A stretch of DNA of 64,000 nt from Hyphococcus formosus (GCF_046736345.1 NZ_CP157210.1:2542001-2606000); one strand, 5' to 3'. Positions 52,299 through 61,594 are shown, counted from the first letter of the stretch. The notes: a model not told the origin generated them from the letters alone. Translations and numbers: made by a program.

Positions 52299-52621
52299 AG
52301 GGCCCACCATTTTTTGCTGACTAGAAACTAATGAGTTTATTCGAATACTCAAAGCGCATGAGATGACGCAGCGGCGGCATGCCGCATCGCACAAGCCTTA
52401 GTACAATTTTGTCGCATCCCGGACGATCAGACAACAGCCAAATCGGTTCGTCGCATAAGAATGGGATTAATCGCGTAATGGCGACCGTTCACCGAATGGT
52501 GATTGAACGTCGAAACGCGGCGATCTAGGTTTATCGTATAGCTTCATCAGTACACGACACTCTTGGCCGGGGCGCACAGGAGGGGGGTGGATCTGTGTTG
52601 CAAAATGAAAAGGAGAGTCCG
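52299..52621. other. Intergenic region upstream of cydA with one inverted repeat
   Basis: This 323-bp region between divergent cydA and the small secreted protein gene holds an inverted repeat at 52482-52512. The arms are CGA(C)CGTTCA and TGAACGTCG, enclosing a smaller CACC-gaat-GGTG hairpin. I see no FNR-type TTGAT-N4-ATCAA box. No gene is supported here. Confidence 0.45.
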
Positions 52622-53014
52622 ATGAGAAAAACAGCTAGTTTTGTTGCGTTGATTGGGTCGAGCACGCTTTTGCTAACCGGCATTGCACATGCTGATTATG
52701 CTTCGGTGCAAGAAAAATATGTGAGCGGAGCATTTTCCGAGGCCGATGATGATTGGCGCCGGATTATGATTAACCGCAATGATGCTTGCGGATCATACGG
52801 CAAGAATGGCACGCGCCGCATTGATGTGTTGATCGACGATTACGAAGCCCTCGGCAAAGCGATTTCGCAGGGCAATGAGGCAACCGCGACGAAAGCCGCC
52901 AAGGAGCTTGCATCATCAATCGAACGCAACCAGCGATTTAAATCCTGCTGGCGCAAGATTTCGCGCAAGAACGGAATTACAACATCCTTTACCGTCGCCC
53001 TTAAAAAACTATAG
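52622..53014 (+). CDS. Small secreted protein of unknown function
   Basis: A 130-residue protein with a signal peptide (FVALIGSSTLLLTGIAHA). The mature part is helical and has two Cys (NDACGSYG and FKSCWRKI), likely disulfide-bonded. The conserved look of DDYEALGKAISQGNEATATKAAKELASSIERNQRF suggests a compact helical bundle. AAAGGAGAG precedes ATG 52622. I do not recognise a family. Confidence 0.75.
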   Translation: MRKTASFVALIGSSTLLLTGIAHADYASVQEKYVSGAFSEADDDWRRIMINRNDACGSYGKNGTRRIDVLIDDYEALGKAISQGNEATATKAAKELASSIERNQRFKSCWRKISRKNGITTSFTVALKKL

Positions 53015-53146
53015 GGCAGCGATTGCTCGCCAATAAGTGATCTTGTTGGCGGCCTTTTTACTGCGATCGATGATTGCTGTCTTTGATGTCAGCGCGCATA
53101 AAAATAACAGGGCCCGGTCGGGCATTATTTTATGGAGCGCTGGCAC

Positions 53147-53767
53147 ATGACGATGAAACTTATCCATTTTCCAATGACCCGGAGTATCCGCGTTGCATGG
53201 GCAATTTATGAACTTGGCCTGGACGTGGAAATCGAGACGTGCCCCTTTGAGCGGGAGAAATTAAAAGAACCGGAATATCTGGCGCTGAACCCTGTTGGGA
53301 AAACACCGGTATTTCTGGAAGACGGGAAACCGATGCTCGAGTCGGTTGCGATCATCGAATATCTTTCCAATAAATATGCGGATGGACGTTTATCACGCGG
53401 ACCGAAAGATAGTGACTATGCGGATTATCTTCAGTTTATGGAATTTGGTGAAGCGGGGATGGGCGCTTATATCGGGATGCTTGCCGGTCAGACCGCGATA
53501 TTGCCGAAAGAGCAACGTATTGAGGCAATGAAAATCTGGTCGCAAAACGAGACCAAGAATTGCCTAAACTTTCTCGAAAAACATCTAACGGATCGGGAAT
53601 ATCTTCTTGATGAGTTTTCACTCGCAGACATCTCGGTCGGTTATGCGTTGTTCCTGATAAAAATTACGCGCAATGGCGAATTGATGGACGATGCGACCAA
53701 AGCCTATTTCGAGCGATTAACCGCGCGCGACGCATGGAAAAAAGTGTCGGCGCTGGAGCCTGCATAA
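53147..53767 (+). CDS. Glutathione S-transferase family protein
   Basis: A 206-residue GST. The thioredoxin-like domain (MKLIHFPMTRSIRVAWAIYE..VGKTPVFLEDGKPMLESVAIIEYL) shows the glutathione-binding Pro (VGKTPVF) and Glu-Ser (ESVAI). The helical C-domain has the N-capping DEFSLADISVGYALFL. A Ser or Thr at residue about 11 may serve as catalytic residue. The electrophilic substrate is unknown. The start may be 53153 instead. Confidence 0.9.
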   Translation: MTMKLIHFPMTRSIRVAWAIYELGLDVEIETCPFEREKLKEPEYLALNPVGKTPVFLEDGKPMLESVAIIEYLSNKYADGRLSRGPKDSDYADYLQFMEFGEAGMGAYIGMLAGQTAILPKEQRIEAMKIWSQNETKNCLNFLEKHLTDREYLLDEFSLADISVGYALFLIKITRNGELMDDATKAYFERLTARDAWKKVSALEPA

Positions 53768-53773
53768 AAGAAA

Positions 53774-53803
53774 ACGGGCTGGCCAAAACGGAAGCCAGCC
53801 CGT
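53774..53803. terminator. Bidirectional terminator between GST gene and convergent gene
   Basis: Perfect 10-bp stem ACGGGCTGGC / GCCAGCCCGT with a 10-nt loop. It lies 6 bp past the GST stop; the convergent small exported gene ends at 53832. A-tracts on its left give a U-run in the leftward transcript. Confidence 0.75.
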
Positions 53804-53831
53804 GTGTTCTCCCCCCGGAAACAGAATTGAA

Positions 53832-54287
53832 TTATTCGACGACCTCTGCGGGCGCGGCTTCAACCGGTGCCGCGTCGCAATTGCGGCCTTCATAAAGGCC
53901 GACCATGTAAATCCAGCGCTTCTCTGCGATCGCTTTACGCATGGCTTCCTTTTCTTTCTTCTTTTTGGAAGAGCGACCGAGCAATCCGCCCACTTGTCCC
54001 ACGGCCCCGAGGGCTTTTCCGCCCGCGCCGCTAGAAATCATTGCCTGTTGCGCGAGCGAGGTGCCCATGCCGGCAAGCTGTTCCGCATCCATTAACCCGC
54101 TGGCGGGCGATCCGCCGAGCACGGTTTCCATACGGCCAGCTTCGGCGATAATCGCGTCACAGCTAAGGCGCGCATCACCCATTTTCATGGGCTGGGTAAT
54201 TTCAATGTCGGATGCATCATCGCCTGCAAAAGCAGAAGCGCTAAACAGGGCTGTGGCAGCGGCGGTGGCAGTCAGTAGTTTTTTCAT
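53832..54287 (-). CDS. Small exported protein of unknown function
   Basis: A 151-residue protein with a clear signal peptide (LLTATAAATALFSASAFA). The mature region has a Gly/Ala-rich stretch (MISSGAGGKALGAVGQVGGLLGRSS), a very basic KKKKEKEAMRKAI, and two Cys (RLSCDAII; EGRNCDAAP). The tail is Ala/Pro/Glu rich. No family recognised. The charged segment suggests binding to membrane or acidic polymer, but this is speculative. Confidence 0.72.
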   Translation of the reverse strand: MKKLLTATAAATALFSASAFAGDDASDIEITQPMKMGDARLSCDAIIAEAGRMETVLGGSPASGLMDAEQLAGMGTSLAQQAMISSGAGGKALGAVGQVGGLLGRSSKKKKEKEAMRKAIAEKRWIYMVGLYEGRNCDAAPVEAAPAEVVE

Positions 54288-54414
54288 ATGGAGTCCCCTC
54301 ATTCGTTCGGTCACGACCCAGTCAATGCCGTGAACCGTGTGAAGTCATGACGTGCTGTGGGGATGGCGGCATCCCCCTTGCGGGGTATGCCGGTCAATTT
54401 GTGTGATAGAGACG

Positions 54415-54813
54415 TTAGAAAGGCAGGTTTAGCTGCCACGACACGCCATAGCGGTCATTTATCCACGCAAATCTTTTCGAAAAACCCCAATCCCGAAGGG
54501 GCATCAGGGTATCACCGCCTTCTGAGAGGGCGTCAAAGACATTCGATTGCTCTTCTTCGGAACTGCAATCGACAAAGATCGACAATGACGGCGTAAACGA
54601 AAAGTCGTGTTTCACCGGACTATCAAGCGCGATGAACCCTTGGTTACCGATTGAAAAATAGGCGCGTTTCACCGTGTTTTCTTTACCGGCCTCATCTTTT
54701 GACCAGTGTTCGATGCTTTTTAGTTTTGCATCCTTAAAAACCGAGACATAGAAATTTATGGCTTTTTCTGCGTCCTTTTCGAACATCAGAAAGGGCGTTA
54801 CCTCCTGAACCAT
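54415..54813 (-). CDS. VOC-superfamily protein (PhnB/glyoxalase-like)
   Basis: A 132-residue protein like the 3-demethylubiquinone/PhnB-type VOC proteins: VQEVTPFLMFEKDAEKAINFYVSVFKDAKL, with FIALDSPVKHDFSFTPSLSIFVDC and the ending WGFSKRFAWINDRYGVSWQL typical. Metal ligands in this subgroup are often absent and catalysis is unproven. It likely acts as a homodimer. Confidence 0.88.
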   Translation of the reverse strand: MVQEVTPFLMFEKDAEKAINFYVSVFKDAKLKSIEHWSKDEAGKENTVKRAYFSIGNQGFIALDSPVKHDFSFTPSLSIFVDCSSEEEQSNVFDALSEGGDTLMPLRDWGFSKRFAWINDRYGVSWQLNLPF

Positions 54814-54833
54814 TTTTGGCTCCTTTTCTTTAT

Positions 54834-55511
54834 TTAGGGATTATTGTTGGCCTCCTCCGCTGGTGGACCAGTAAATTCGGCATCGATGCGAAAGGTCACA
54901 AGATCTGCGACGCCCATTGTGCTGCCTTCTGGCGGCAATCCGGTGTCGAGCCCGAAATGGCTTCGGTTTATTTTACCCTCCGCGATAAAGCCAATGCGCG
55001 CATTCGGATCATAGGGGGGATAGCCGGCATAACCGCCTTTATAAGTCACGTCGAAGCTGAGCGGCACCGTCGTGCCGAGCATGGTCATATTGCCATCGAC
55101 ACGCGCGCTGTTCGGTCCCGTCGGGATGAGTTCATTCGAATGAAAAATAATCTCTGGATGGGTATCGGCATCAAACCAATCTACACCAAGCAGTTCTTCA
55201 AGAAACCCATCGGGCGGTGTCGGAATGTCTAGCGAGCTAACGTCGATGCTTGCACTGAGGGTCATGGTCTCGGGTGCGCTTGGGTCGAAATTGAGCGCCG
55301 CATCAAACCGGTCAAAACTCGCGGTGTAATGAGAAAAGCCCAGATGATCGACCCGGAAAACCAAGCTGGCATGGGATGGGTCAAGAACGTAAGCCCCTGA
55401 TGGCGCGGTGATTTCTGCGGCGTTAGAGGGTGTTTTGGCGTCCGGCGCCGGGGCTGTCTCGGCCGAGCATCCGATGATCGAAAGCGCTATGAAAAGGGGT
55501 AAAACGCGCAT
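54834..55511 (-). CDS. YceI family lipoprotein
   Basis: A 225-residue protein with a lipoprotein signal (LPLFIALSIIGCSAE). The YceI lipocalin-like domain has GAYVLDPSHASLVFRVDHLGFSHYTASF, ASIDVSSLDIPT, NMTMLGTTVPLSFDVTYKGGY and FGLDTG. YceI proteins bind isoprenoid or lipid chains in the periplasm. It sits 3 bp after the phosphodiesterase gene, in the same operon. Confidence 0.93.
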   Translation of the reverse strand: MRVLPLFIALSIIGCSAETAPAPDAKTPSNAAEITAPSGAYVLDPSHASLVFRVDHLGFSHYTASFDRFDAALNFDPSAPETMTLSASIDVSSLDIPTPPDGFLEELLGVDWFDADTHPEIIFHSNELIPTGPNSARVDGNMTMLGTTVPLSFDVTYKGGYAGYPPYDPNARIGFIAEGKINRSHFGLDTGLPPEGSTMGVADLVTFRIDAEFTGPPAEEANNNP

Positions 55512-55514
55512 GGA

Positions 55515-56480
55515 TCAATCACCAACTTTTTGAATGCCGCATTGACCATCGCTCGGCGCGCGCCCGGCATCATCCAGTGCAATATGGGCGGCATACGGAC
55601 GGTCGGTTGCGATTATATCGACGCCTTGCGCGGCAATTTCGGCATAACGATCTTCATCACCATCAGCCGCAATCGCCCGGTCAATCGAATCTCTTCCGCC
55701 GAGTGTGCCGAAAATAACCTCGACATCGCGGCTATTCAGTATGGAGAACAAACGCGGGCGCGGATCTTCGATGCCGGTAAAGCCGAGAATTCTGTCATCA
55801 GGAATGCCAGTCGCCACGGCGCGGTTAAGGTCGGATTGGGAATTCAAGCTAAGGGAGATCATCGCATTGGGCATGAGGCTATGGAGTTTGCGAGCTGAGG
55901 CCCGTGAATAGGCAATAAGAATGACGCGGTTTTCTGCGTTCTGGGCGATTATCTCTTTGGCGACATCTTCATATTTGGTGGTGCGCTTGAAATCGACCTG
56001 AATGATTGTGCGGCCCTCAGCCCATGCCAGCGCGTCAGCAAAGCGGGTTGGGGCAAAATTGGTGATCCGCCCGTCATTATCTTCGAGCTTTAATTTCTTT
56101 AGCTCTGCCCATGACAGGGCGTTTGTTTCGCCTTCGCCATTTGTGGTGCGCTCAAGCGTGTCATCATGCATGAGGTAAAGAACCCCGTCGCTTGATGTGG
56201 CCACGTCAATTTCCATGACGGCAGGGATTTTGGTCATGACCTCGGCCATGGTTTCGAGAGCATTTTCCGGAAATCCGGGAGTCGGTCCACCGCGATGGGC
56301 CGAGACCAAAGTGACCCCTTCGTTCTCCAGGCATTCAAAGAAGGCGTTGAGATCATTCCCGGCGGCGATCCGCCATCCCATGGATGAATTGAGCCGAGGT
56401 GTTTGTGTGTCTGTGTCAGTTACAGAGTCACTGCAAGCGACCAAGGCCAGGCTACTGGCGGCGAGAACCCATCTAAGCAT
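55515..56480 (-). CDS. Glycerophosphodiester phosphodiesterase (lipoprotein)
   Basis: A 321-residue GDPD-family protein. LAASSLALVACSDS is a lipoprotein signal. Catalytic His and metal ligands appear in VSAHRGGPTPGFPENALETM, MEIDVATSSDGVLYLMHDDTLERTT and IQVDFKR. It hydrolyses glycerophosphodiesters outside the cytoplasm. The ligand pattern is complete (HR, E-x-D, HD). A short 14-bp gap follows the quinone reductase gene. Confidence 0.92.
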   Translation of the reverse strand: MLRWVLAASSLALVACSDSVTDTDTQTPRLNSSMGWRIAAGNDLNAFFECLENEGVTLVSAHRGGPTPGFPENALETMAEVMTKIPAVMEIDVATSSDGVLYLMHDDTLERTTNGEGETNALSWAELKKLKLEDNDGRITNFAPTRFADALAWAEGRTIIQVDFKRTTKYEDVAKEIIAQNAENRVILIAYSRASARKLHSLMPNAMISLSLNSQSDLNRAVATGIPDDRILGFTGIEDPRPRLFSILNSRDVEVIFGTLGGRDSIDRAIAADGDEDRYAEIAAQGVDIIATDRPYAAHIALDDAGRAPSDGQCGIQKVGD

Positions 56481-56494
56481 CTGAATTTCTTCTC

Positions 56495-57466
56495 TTATGT
56501 TGTTAAAATGATTGAACCCGTGGTGGTACCACTTTCGAGGAGCCGGTGCGCTTCGGCGGCATTCGATAGGGCAATGCGGTGGCTTATTTTCGGGATGATC
56601 GCCCCTTGGGTAATCATCGCAAACAAGGTTGCGGCCATCGCGGGCAGATGATCGGGCGTCGCGTAGTGGAATAAGGTTGGCCGGGTCAGGGTCAGCGAAC
56701 CGCGCCGGGCCAGCTCAAGCGGTTCAATCGCCGGGGGCGGCCCCGAAGCATTACCAAAGGTGACCATATGCCCGCGCGGGGCGAGACTATCGAGAGACGC
56801 GGTGAAGGTCGCAGCGCCAACGGAATCATAGGCGACCTGCACGCCCGCACCATTGGTCAGACGCCGTACTTCCTTGGCAATATCCGTATCTTTATCGCGG
56901 AGGATAATTTCGTCTGCGCCGCTCGCTTTGGCGATGGCTTTTTTGTCTTCGGAGCCAACGACGCCGATAATCCGTGCACCGATATTACGGGCCCACTGAC
57001 AAAGGATCGTGCCGACACCGCCCGCTGCCGCGTGGACAAGGCATGTGTCTTGGGCTTTTAACTCATAGACCTGACGGAGCAGCATTTCGGTGGTGAGCCC
57101 TTTCAGGAAAAGTGAGGCCGCAACATCTTCGCCGATGCCATCGGGAATTTTTGCGGCGCTGCCGGCGCTGACATTCACATATTCCGCATAGGCACTATTA
57201 CCGGTGAGGCAGGCAACACGGTCACCGACCGCAAGGCCCGTTACCCCGTCGCCGAGCGCATCAATGACTCCAGCAGATTCTGACCCCAGAATTGCGGGCA
57301 TCGACAGCGGATATAGGCCACGCCGTTGATATATATCGATAAAATTGACGCCGATCGCGGTGTTTTTGACGCGGATTTCGCCGGGTCCAGGCGGCGGCAA
57401 ATCATGATCGCGAAATTCAAGAACGTCAGCAGATCCGTTTTGGTCAATGAATATTGCTTTGCTCAT
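56495..57466 (-). CDS. Quinone oxidoreductase / MDR-family alcohol dehydrogenase
   Basis: A 323-residue MDR oxidoreductase of the QOR class. It has FIDIYQRRGLYPLSMPAILGSESAGVIDALG and the NADPH fold VHAAAGGVGTILCQWARNIGARIIGVVGSEDKKAIA. It lacks the catalytic zinc Cys of alcohol dehydrogenases, as expected for quinone reductases. It reduces quinones to semiquinones or hydroquinones. ATG 57466 is chosen for alignment; an ATG at 57520 adds 18 residues. Confidence 0.9.
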   Translation of the reverse strand: MSKAIFIDQNGSADVLEFRDHDLPPPGPGEIRVKNTAIGVNFIDIYQRRGLYPLSMPAILGSESAGVIDALGDGVTGLAVGDRVACLTGNSAYAEYVNVSAGSAAKIPDGIGEDVAASLFLKGLTTEMLLRQVYELKAQDTCLVHAAAGGVGTILCQWARNIGARIIGVVGSEDKKAIAKASGADEIILRDKDTDIAKEVRRLTNGAGVQVAYDSVGAATFTASLDSLAPRGHMVTFGNASGPPPAIEPLELARRGSLTLTRPTLFHYATPDHLPAMAATLFAMITQGAIIPKISHRIALSNAAEAHRLLESGTTTGSIILTT

Positions 57467-57571
57467 AATATTCCCGTCTGGCTCAACTTCCGCACGTTTT
57501 GGCGAAGCCGGATTGACCATGGCTTGCTACGCGCTCATCTTACGCAGGACTTTACATGGTGGGGCGGCGTT

Positions 57572-58570
57572 ATGCGACACTTTCTGGTGGTTTTCGTAGC
57601 GACCTTGGGTTTGACCGGGTGCGCGACCGAAATCATGAGCGAAAAAGAATGTCTGGCGGGGAACTGGTCAGCGGCAGGGTTTGAAGACGGGTCAAAAGGC
57701 CTGCTCGCGCGCACCTTTGATGAGCGCGCTGCGAGATGTAGCGAATTTGGTGCGCCTGCCGATCGCGGAACCTATATGGAGGCGCGGGAATCCGCGCTTT
57801 ATCAACTTTGCACCGATGAAGGCGGCTATCGCTTTGGCCGTGCCGGGTCGAGTTATCTCGGGGTTTGTCGTCCATCGCGAGAGGCAGATTTCCTGAACGG
57901 CTATATTTCAGGCCGACGGATTTATACCTATGAGCGATCGCGCGATGCGGCCCAGCGTGAATATGACGAGGCGGTCAATACGCTGGAGCGTCATCGGGAC
58001 GAGGTGCGTCGCTGGCGCGCGGCATTGCGCGATGATGATTTAACGCCCGAGGAGCGGAATAAAGCGCGCAAAAATCTCGATTATCACCGTGAGCAAATCC
58101 CTTATGCGGAGCGGCGGGCGGACAATACGCTTTATGAGCTGGGCCGCGCGGATGAAGCCTTATCAACGGCGCTTCGGGGCAGTGACGCGTGGGAGCGTAC
58201 CAATGAGTTTCTGGAAGCGCGTGACCGGTTGATGGAAGTGCATGATTTTGCGCGTGCTGAACCGAGTATCGATCATTGTACGGATCAACTGCCTTATTAC
58301 CAGCCAATGTGTTATCTGAGTTTTGGGACCCGGCTGACTGACAGCCGAACCGGGGCCATGTGCGCCCAGGGGCCGGGGGAAGCGCGCTCGGGTCGGCGTT
58401 CGATCGAACGCGATGCCCAAGACGGTGAAGTCACTGGTTTTACACAGTTTTTCGACTTTTATAGCGTTGATGAAAGGGGCCGTGCATCGCGTCAGCCGGT
58501 TGGCGCGTTTCAGGTATTCTTTGATGAACGCGGAGCCTATGAAGGCGTCGCGTGTTCGTTTTTACGCTAA
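57572..58570 (+). CDS. DUF2799 lipoprotein with coiled-coil
   Basis: A 332-residue protein. The lipoprotein signal is FLVVFVATLGLTGCATE. The DUF2799-type domain (SEKECLAGNWSAAGFEDGSKGLLARTFDERAARCSEFG) is followed by CTDEGGYRFGRAGSSYLGVCRPSREADFLNGYISGRRIY. A coiled coil spans about residues 130-190. The C-terminus is a beta-rich domain with four Cys. Most DUF2799 proteins end after the coiled coil, so the last 100 residues are an extra region of unknown role. Confidence 0.85.
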   Translation: MRHFLVVFVATLGLTGCATEIMSEKECLAGNWSAAGFEDGSKGLLARTFDERAARCSEFGAPADRGTYMEARESALYQLCTDEGGYRFGRAGSSYLGVCRPSREADFLNGYISGRRIYTYERSRDAAQREYDEAVNTLERHRDEVRRWRAALRDDDLTPEERNKARKNLDYHREQIPYAERRADNTLYELGRADEALSTALRGSDAWERTNEFLEARDRLMEVHDFARAEPSIDHCTDQLPYYQPMCYLSFGTRLTDSRTGAMCAQGPGEARSGRRSIERDAQDGEVTGFTQFFDFYSVDERGRASRQPVGAFQVFFDERGAYEGVACSFLR

Positions 58571-58622
58571 GCTGTCAACAGCGGTCGATCCGCGCTAAAC
58601 AAGTCATCAGCAAGGAGGCCCT

Positions 58623-58868
58623 ATGAAATTTACAATCAATATTGATTGCACACCGGCAGAAGCGCGCGCATTTTTTGGTATGCCGGACGTTGAGCCGATG
58701 AATAAAATGATCGTCGATGAGATGACACGGCGCGCGAAAGACAATCTAGATACGCTCGCTGATCCGGAACGGTTCATGGCGCAATGGATGCAGATGTCCG
58801 GCAAGAGCATGGAGCAATTCCAGAACCTGATGGGCTCTGCCATGGGGGCCGCGCCGAAGAAGAAATAG
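58623..58868 (+). CDS. DUF6489 family protein
   Basis: An 81-residue protein matching DUF6489: KFTINIDCTPAEARAFFGMPDVEP followed by a helical tail (AQWMQMSGKSMEQFQNLMGSAMG). It is found in many alphaproteobacteria. AAGGAGG is placed eight bases before the ATG, a strong ribosome site. Cytosolic; function unknown. The tail resembles a phasin in composition only. Confidence 0.88.
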   Translation: MKFTINIDCTPAEARAFFGMPDVEPMNKMIVDEMTRRAKDNLDTLADPERFMAQWMQMSGKSMEQFQNLMGSAMGAAPKKK

Positions 58869-58869
58869 A

Positions 58870-59754
58870 TCAATCGGTTTTCGGTTTTGCAGGAAACGCC
58901 GTCACAATGGCAAGCCCGACCATCAACATGATCGCGCCGAAAAGCTGAACCGCGCTGACATTTTCGCCAACAACGAAGATGGCCAAGACCCAAGCCGTTA
59001 GCGGTTCGGCGAGGGCGAGGGTCACCGCGGTCGATGCGGTGACGTGATTAAGCCCCCATGTATAAAGTACATAAGAGACCCCGGTGGAAACGACACCAAG
59101 GAACAGAAGCGGCAGCCAGACAGTGCCGCCGGTCATCCACGCAACGGGCAGGAACAGAAAAACCGGCAGGACAAAAAGACTGGCGATCGAAAAGGTCGCG
59201 GCGGCGGTGGTAACAGATGGCGCGCGCGGGCCGATCTGGCTGGTGATGACGGAATAGGCTGCATAGGCCGCACCGGCGAGGGCCGCAAAACCAAATCCAA
59301 CCACCGACCCGGAACCAGCACCGCCCGCCAGCACCAATAAAAGGGCACCGCTAATTGAAATCGTCTGGCCGATGATCCGCGTTAAATGCGGAAATTGTCT
59401 TTTGATGACAATCTCATAGAGCGTCACCCAGATCGGCGCGCTGCCCACGGTAATAGCCGTTCCAATCCCGACCCCAGAATTAAGCACGCCAATAAAGAAG
59501 GCGATATTATAAACCGCGATCCCAAGACCAGCGAGGAGGATCGGGCGCAAGGGCAATAGGCGAAAGCTGTTGCGGGTTTTTGCGCTCAGCATTGCAAGCA
59601 TGATCAGCGTCAACGCACCAATAATAATGCGCATGGCACCGACGATGATCGGCTCTTTGCCCTCGGGGAGTAGGGTCTGAATGGTGCCGGTCGTGCCCCA
59701 AAGTATGGCGGCGGCAATGACGGCGATTATTCCGATGGAACGAGCGGCAGGCAT
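58870..59754 (-). CDS. EamA/DMT-family transporter
   Basis: A 294-residue transporter with ten spans in two EamA repeats: AAILWGTTGTIQTLLPEGKEPI (first repeat start), and GFAALAGAAYAAYSVITSQIG (second). GVVSTGVSYVLYTWGLNHVTAS and LAEPLTAWVLAIFVVGE are family marks. It probably exports or imports a metabolite such as an amino acid. It is convergent with DUF6489, one base apart. Confidence 0.9.
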   Translation of the reverse strand: MPAARSIGIIAVIAAAILWGTTGTIQTLLPEGKEPIIVGAMRIIIGALTLIMLAMLSAKTRNSFRLLPLRPILLAGLGIAVYNIAFFIGVLNSGVGIGTAITVGSAPIWVTLYEIVIKRQFPHLTRIIGQTISISGALLLVLAGGAGSGSVVGFGFAALAGAAYAAYSVITSQIGPRAPSVTTAAATFSIASLFVLPVFLFLPVAWMTGGTVWLPLLFLGVVSTGVSYVLYTWGLNHVTASTAVTLALAEPLTAWVLAIFVVGENVSAVQLFGAIMLMVGLAIVTAFPAKPKTD

Positions 59755-59904
59755 GGAGGACTCCGGGGGGCGGGACTTTCAGGGCGCTTTGCCGTTTTCT
59801 TGATGGAAGTGTCAATCGCGAAGGCCTGTGGCATTTATACAGAAAGGCCTGACAGGACCGCGCTCTTGATGATAAGAGGCGCAGATATTGGTGATGGGTT
59901 TTAG

Positions 59905-61248
59905 ATGATGGCCGGTAAAGGCGATACAATTTTTGCGAAAGCGTCCGGTGCCGGGAAAGCCGGGGTATCGGTCTATCGTCTGTCGGGACCGGCGGCGCAC
60001 GCGATCTCCGCGCAATTAGTTGGTAGACAGATTAAATTACGCGAGGCCGCATTGGTGGCATTACGCGACCCGAAAGATGGCGCAATTATCGATCGCGGTT
60101 TGGCCATACTTTTTGAAAACCCGAAAAGTTTTACCGGCGAAGACGTTGCGGAATTCCATCTTCATGGCAGTCACGCAGTCGAAATTTCGCTCTATGAGGT
60201 GCTCTCGCGGCTCGGGGCGCGGCCTGCGGAAGCGGGCGAGTTCACCCTCCGAGCGCTCAAGAATGGCAAGCTCGATTTGGCCCAGGCAGAGGCGCTTGCA
60301 GATCTTATCGATGCCGAAACGACCCTTCAGAAGAAACAGGCATTGGGCCAGCTAGACGGGCGTTTATCGGCGGTGGCCGAAGACTGGCGGCGGGAGATTT
60401 TGGCGGTCATGGCCCCGCTCGAAGCGGATATTGACTTCCCCGATGAGGGCGATGTTCCGGCGGCGATTGCCGCGGCGGCAGGTCCGGCGATTGCGCGCCT
60501 TCGAGAGTCGTTGATTGCATTTCTCGATACATCAGGACGTGCACGGACGATTAGGGAAGGCGTGTCGATTGCGATTATCGGTCCGCCCAATGCGGGCAAG
60601 TCATCCCTTGTGAACGCCCTCGCCGGTTCGGAGATCGCAATCGTTTCAGACATCGCCGGCACGACGCGAGACATTGTCGAAACGCGGCTTGATCTTGGCG
60701 GCGTGGTGGCGGCCATCGCCGATACGGCGGGTCTGCATGGTGCGCAACATGATGTCATCGAAGCGGAAGGCATGCGCCGGGCGCGGGCGCGCGCAGAGGG
60801 GGCTGACCTGCGTGTCGCCGTCCTCGATCCACGCAGCGAATTTGTTTCACGTGAAACACTCGACCTCCTTCGGCCCGGTGACTTTCTGATCTGGTCGAAG
60901 GCGGATCTGAGTGCGGGCATACCGGATGAGGCCCCGGAAGGGGTCATTGTCCATCAATTGTCATCGAAATCCGGTGCGGGCCTACCGGCATTTGTCGAAA
61001 AGCTGACCGAGGCGGTGGCCGGTGGCGCAAATGCCGATGGCCCTGCCCTCACCCGCGCGCGGCATGTCAAAGCGGTGGAAGAAGCGATTGATGCCCTCGC
61101 CCGGGCTGAGGCCAATATTACGCGCGCGCCGGAATTGGCCGCCGAAGATGCTCGACTTGCGGCCCGCGCGCTGGGCCAGATCACGGGCGCGGTAGGCGTT
61201 GAAGACATATTGGGCGAGATCTTTTCGAGCTTTTGCATTGGCAAGTAA
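59905..61248 (+). CDS. mnmE: tRNA modification GTPase MnmE
   Basis: A 447-residue GTPase that, with MnmG, makes the cmnm5 modification of U34 in tRNA. The N-domain has the formyl-THF region (DTIFAKASGAGKAGVSVYRLSG). G1 is IIGPPNAGKSSLVNALAG; the switch and G3 are GTTRDIVETRLDL and ADTAGLH; G4 is SKAD (IWSKADLS). The C-terminal FCIGK carries the catalytic Cys. An exact parS palindrome lies inside (60843-60858). A further ATG is at 59908. Confidence 0.97.
   Translation: MMAGKGDTIFAKASGAGKAGVSVYRLSGPAAHAISAQLVGRQIKLREAALVALRDPKDGAIIDRGLAILFENPKSFTGEDVAEFHLHGSHAVEISLYEVLSRLGARPAEAGEFTLRALKNGKLDLAQAEALADLIDAETTLQKKQALGQLDGRLSAVAEDWRREILAVMAPLEADIDFPDEGDVPAAIAAAAGPAIARLRESLIAFLDTSGRARTIREGVSIAIIGPPNAGKSSLVNALAGSEIAIVSDIAGTTRDIVETRLDLGGVVAAIADTAGLHGAQHDVIEAEGMRRARARAEGADLRVAVLDPRSEFVSRETLDLLRPGDFLIWSKADLSAGIPDEAPEGVIVHQLSSKSGAGLPAFVEKLTEAVAGGANADGPALTRARHVKAVEEAIDALARAEANITRAPELAAEDARLAARALGQITGAVGVEDILGEIFSSFCIGK
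60843..60858. promoter_or_regulatory. parS site (TGTTTCACGTGAAACA) inside mnmE
   Basis: Exact 16-bp consensus parS palindrome for ParB binding, embedded in the mnmE coding sequence. Confidence 0.93.
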
Positions 61249-61249
61249 A

Positions 61250-61326
61250 ACTTGTATAGCAATACTTTTTAATTTTACGAATACTTGTATTAGTAATGTA
61301 AAAACCATACTAGGGAGGTTCTTGTT
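61250..61326 (+). promoter_or_regulatory. AT-rich leader with imperfect direct repeats upstream of the islet genes
   Basis: ACTTGTATAGCAAT (61250-61263) and ACTTGTATTAGTAAT (61283-61297) repeat 33 bp apart just after mnmE. GGGAGG lies at 61313-61318, a good ribosome site for the 82-residue gene. The region is distinctly richer in A and T than mnmE. Confidence 0.45.
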
Positions 61327-61575
61327 ATGGCTAAGTGTGGGCATTGTGGCGGTATTGGCAGTAATATTGAAACAGTAGCACCTAGCGGCGCATCATATAA
61401 ACAGTGCGCTATCTGTTGTTCCAGATGCAACGCGATCCTAGGTATTACTGGCTATTATGACGCTGGTGCTCTTGTTAAAAATCAAGAAGATCAAATTAAA
61501 TCACTTAAGCGTGACGTAGATCAAATTACCTATCAACTTAGGAAAATAGAGACAGCTCTGATAAGAAAACAGTAG
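61327..61575 (+). CDS. Zinc-ribbon plus coiled-coil small protein
   Basis: An 82-residue protein. The N-terminus has four closely spaced Cys in two pairs (CGHCGG and CAICCSRC), suggesting zinc binding. The C-terminus (residues about 48-82) is a predicted coiled coil (EDQIKSLKRDVDQITYQLRK). Base use is AT-rich compared with flanking mnmE. It is 19 bp from the DUF3800 gene, forming an apparent two-gene unit. Confidence 0.72.
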   Translation: MAKCGHCGGIGSNIETVAPSGASYKQCAICCSRCNAILGITGYYDAGALVKNQEDQIKSLKRDVDQITYQLRKIETALIRKQ

Positions 61576-61594
61576 TCACTTTGCCAGTTCGCAA

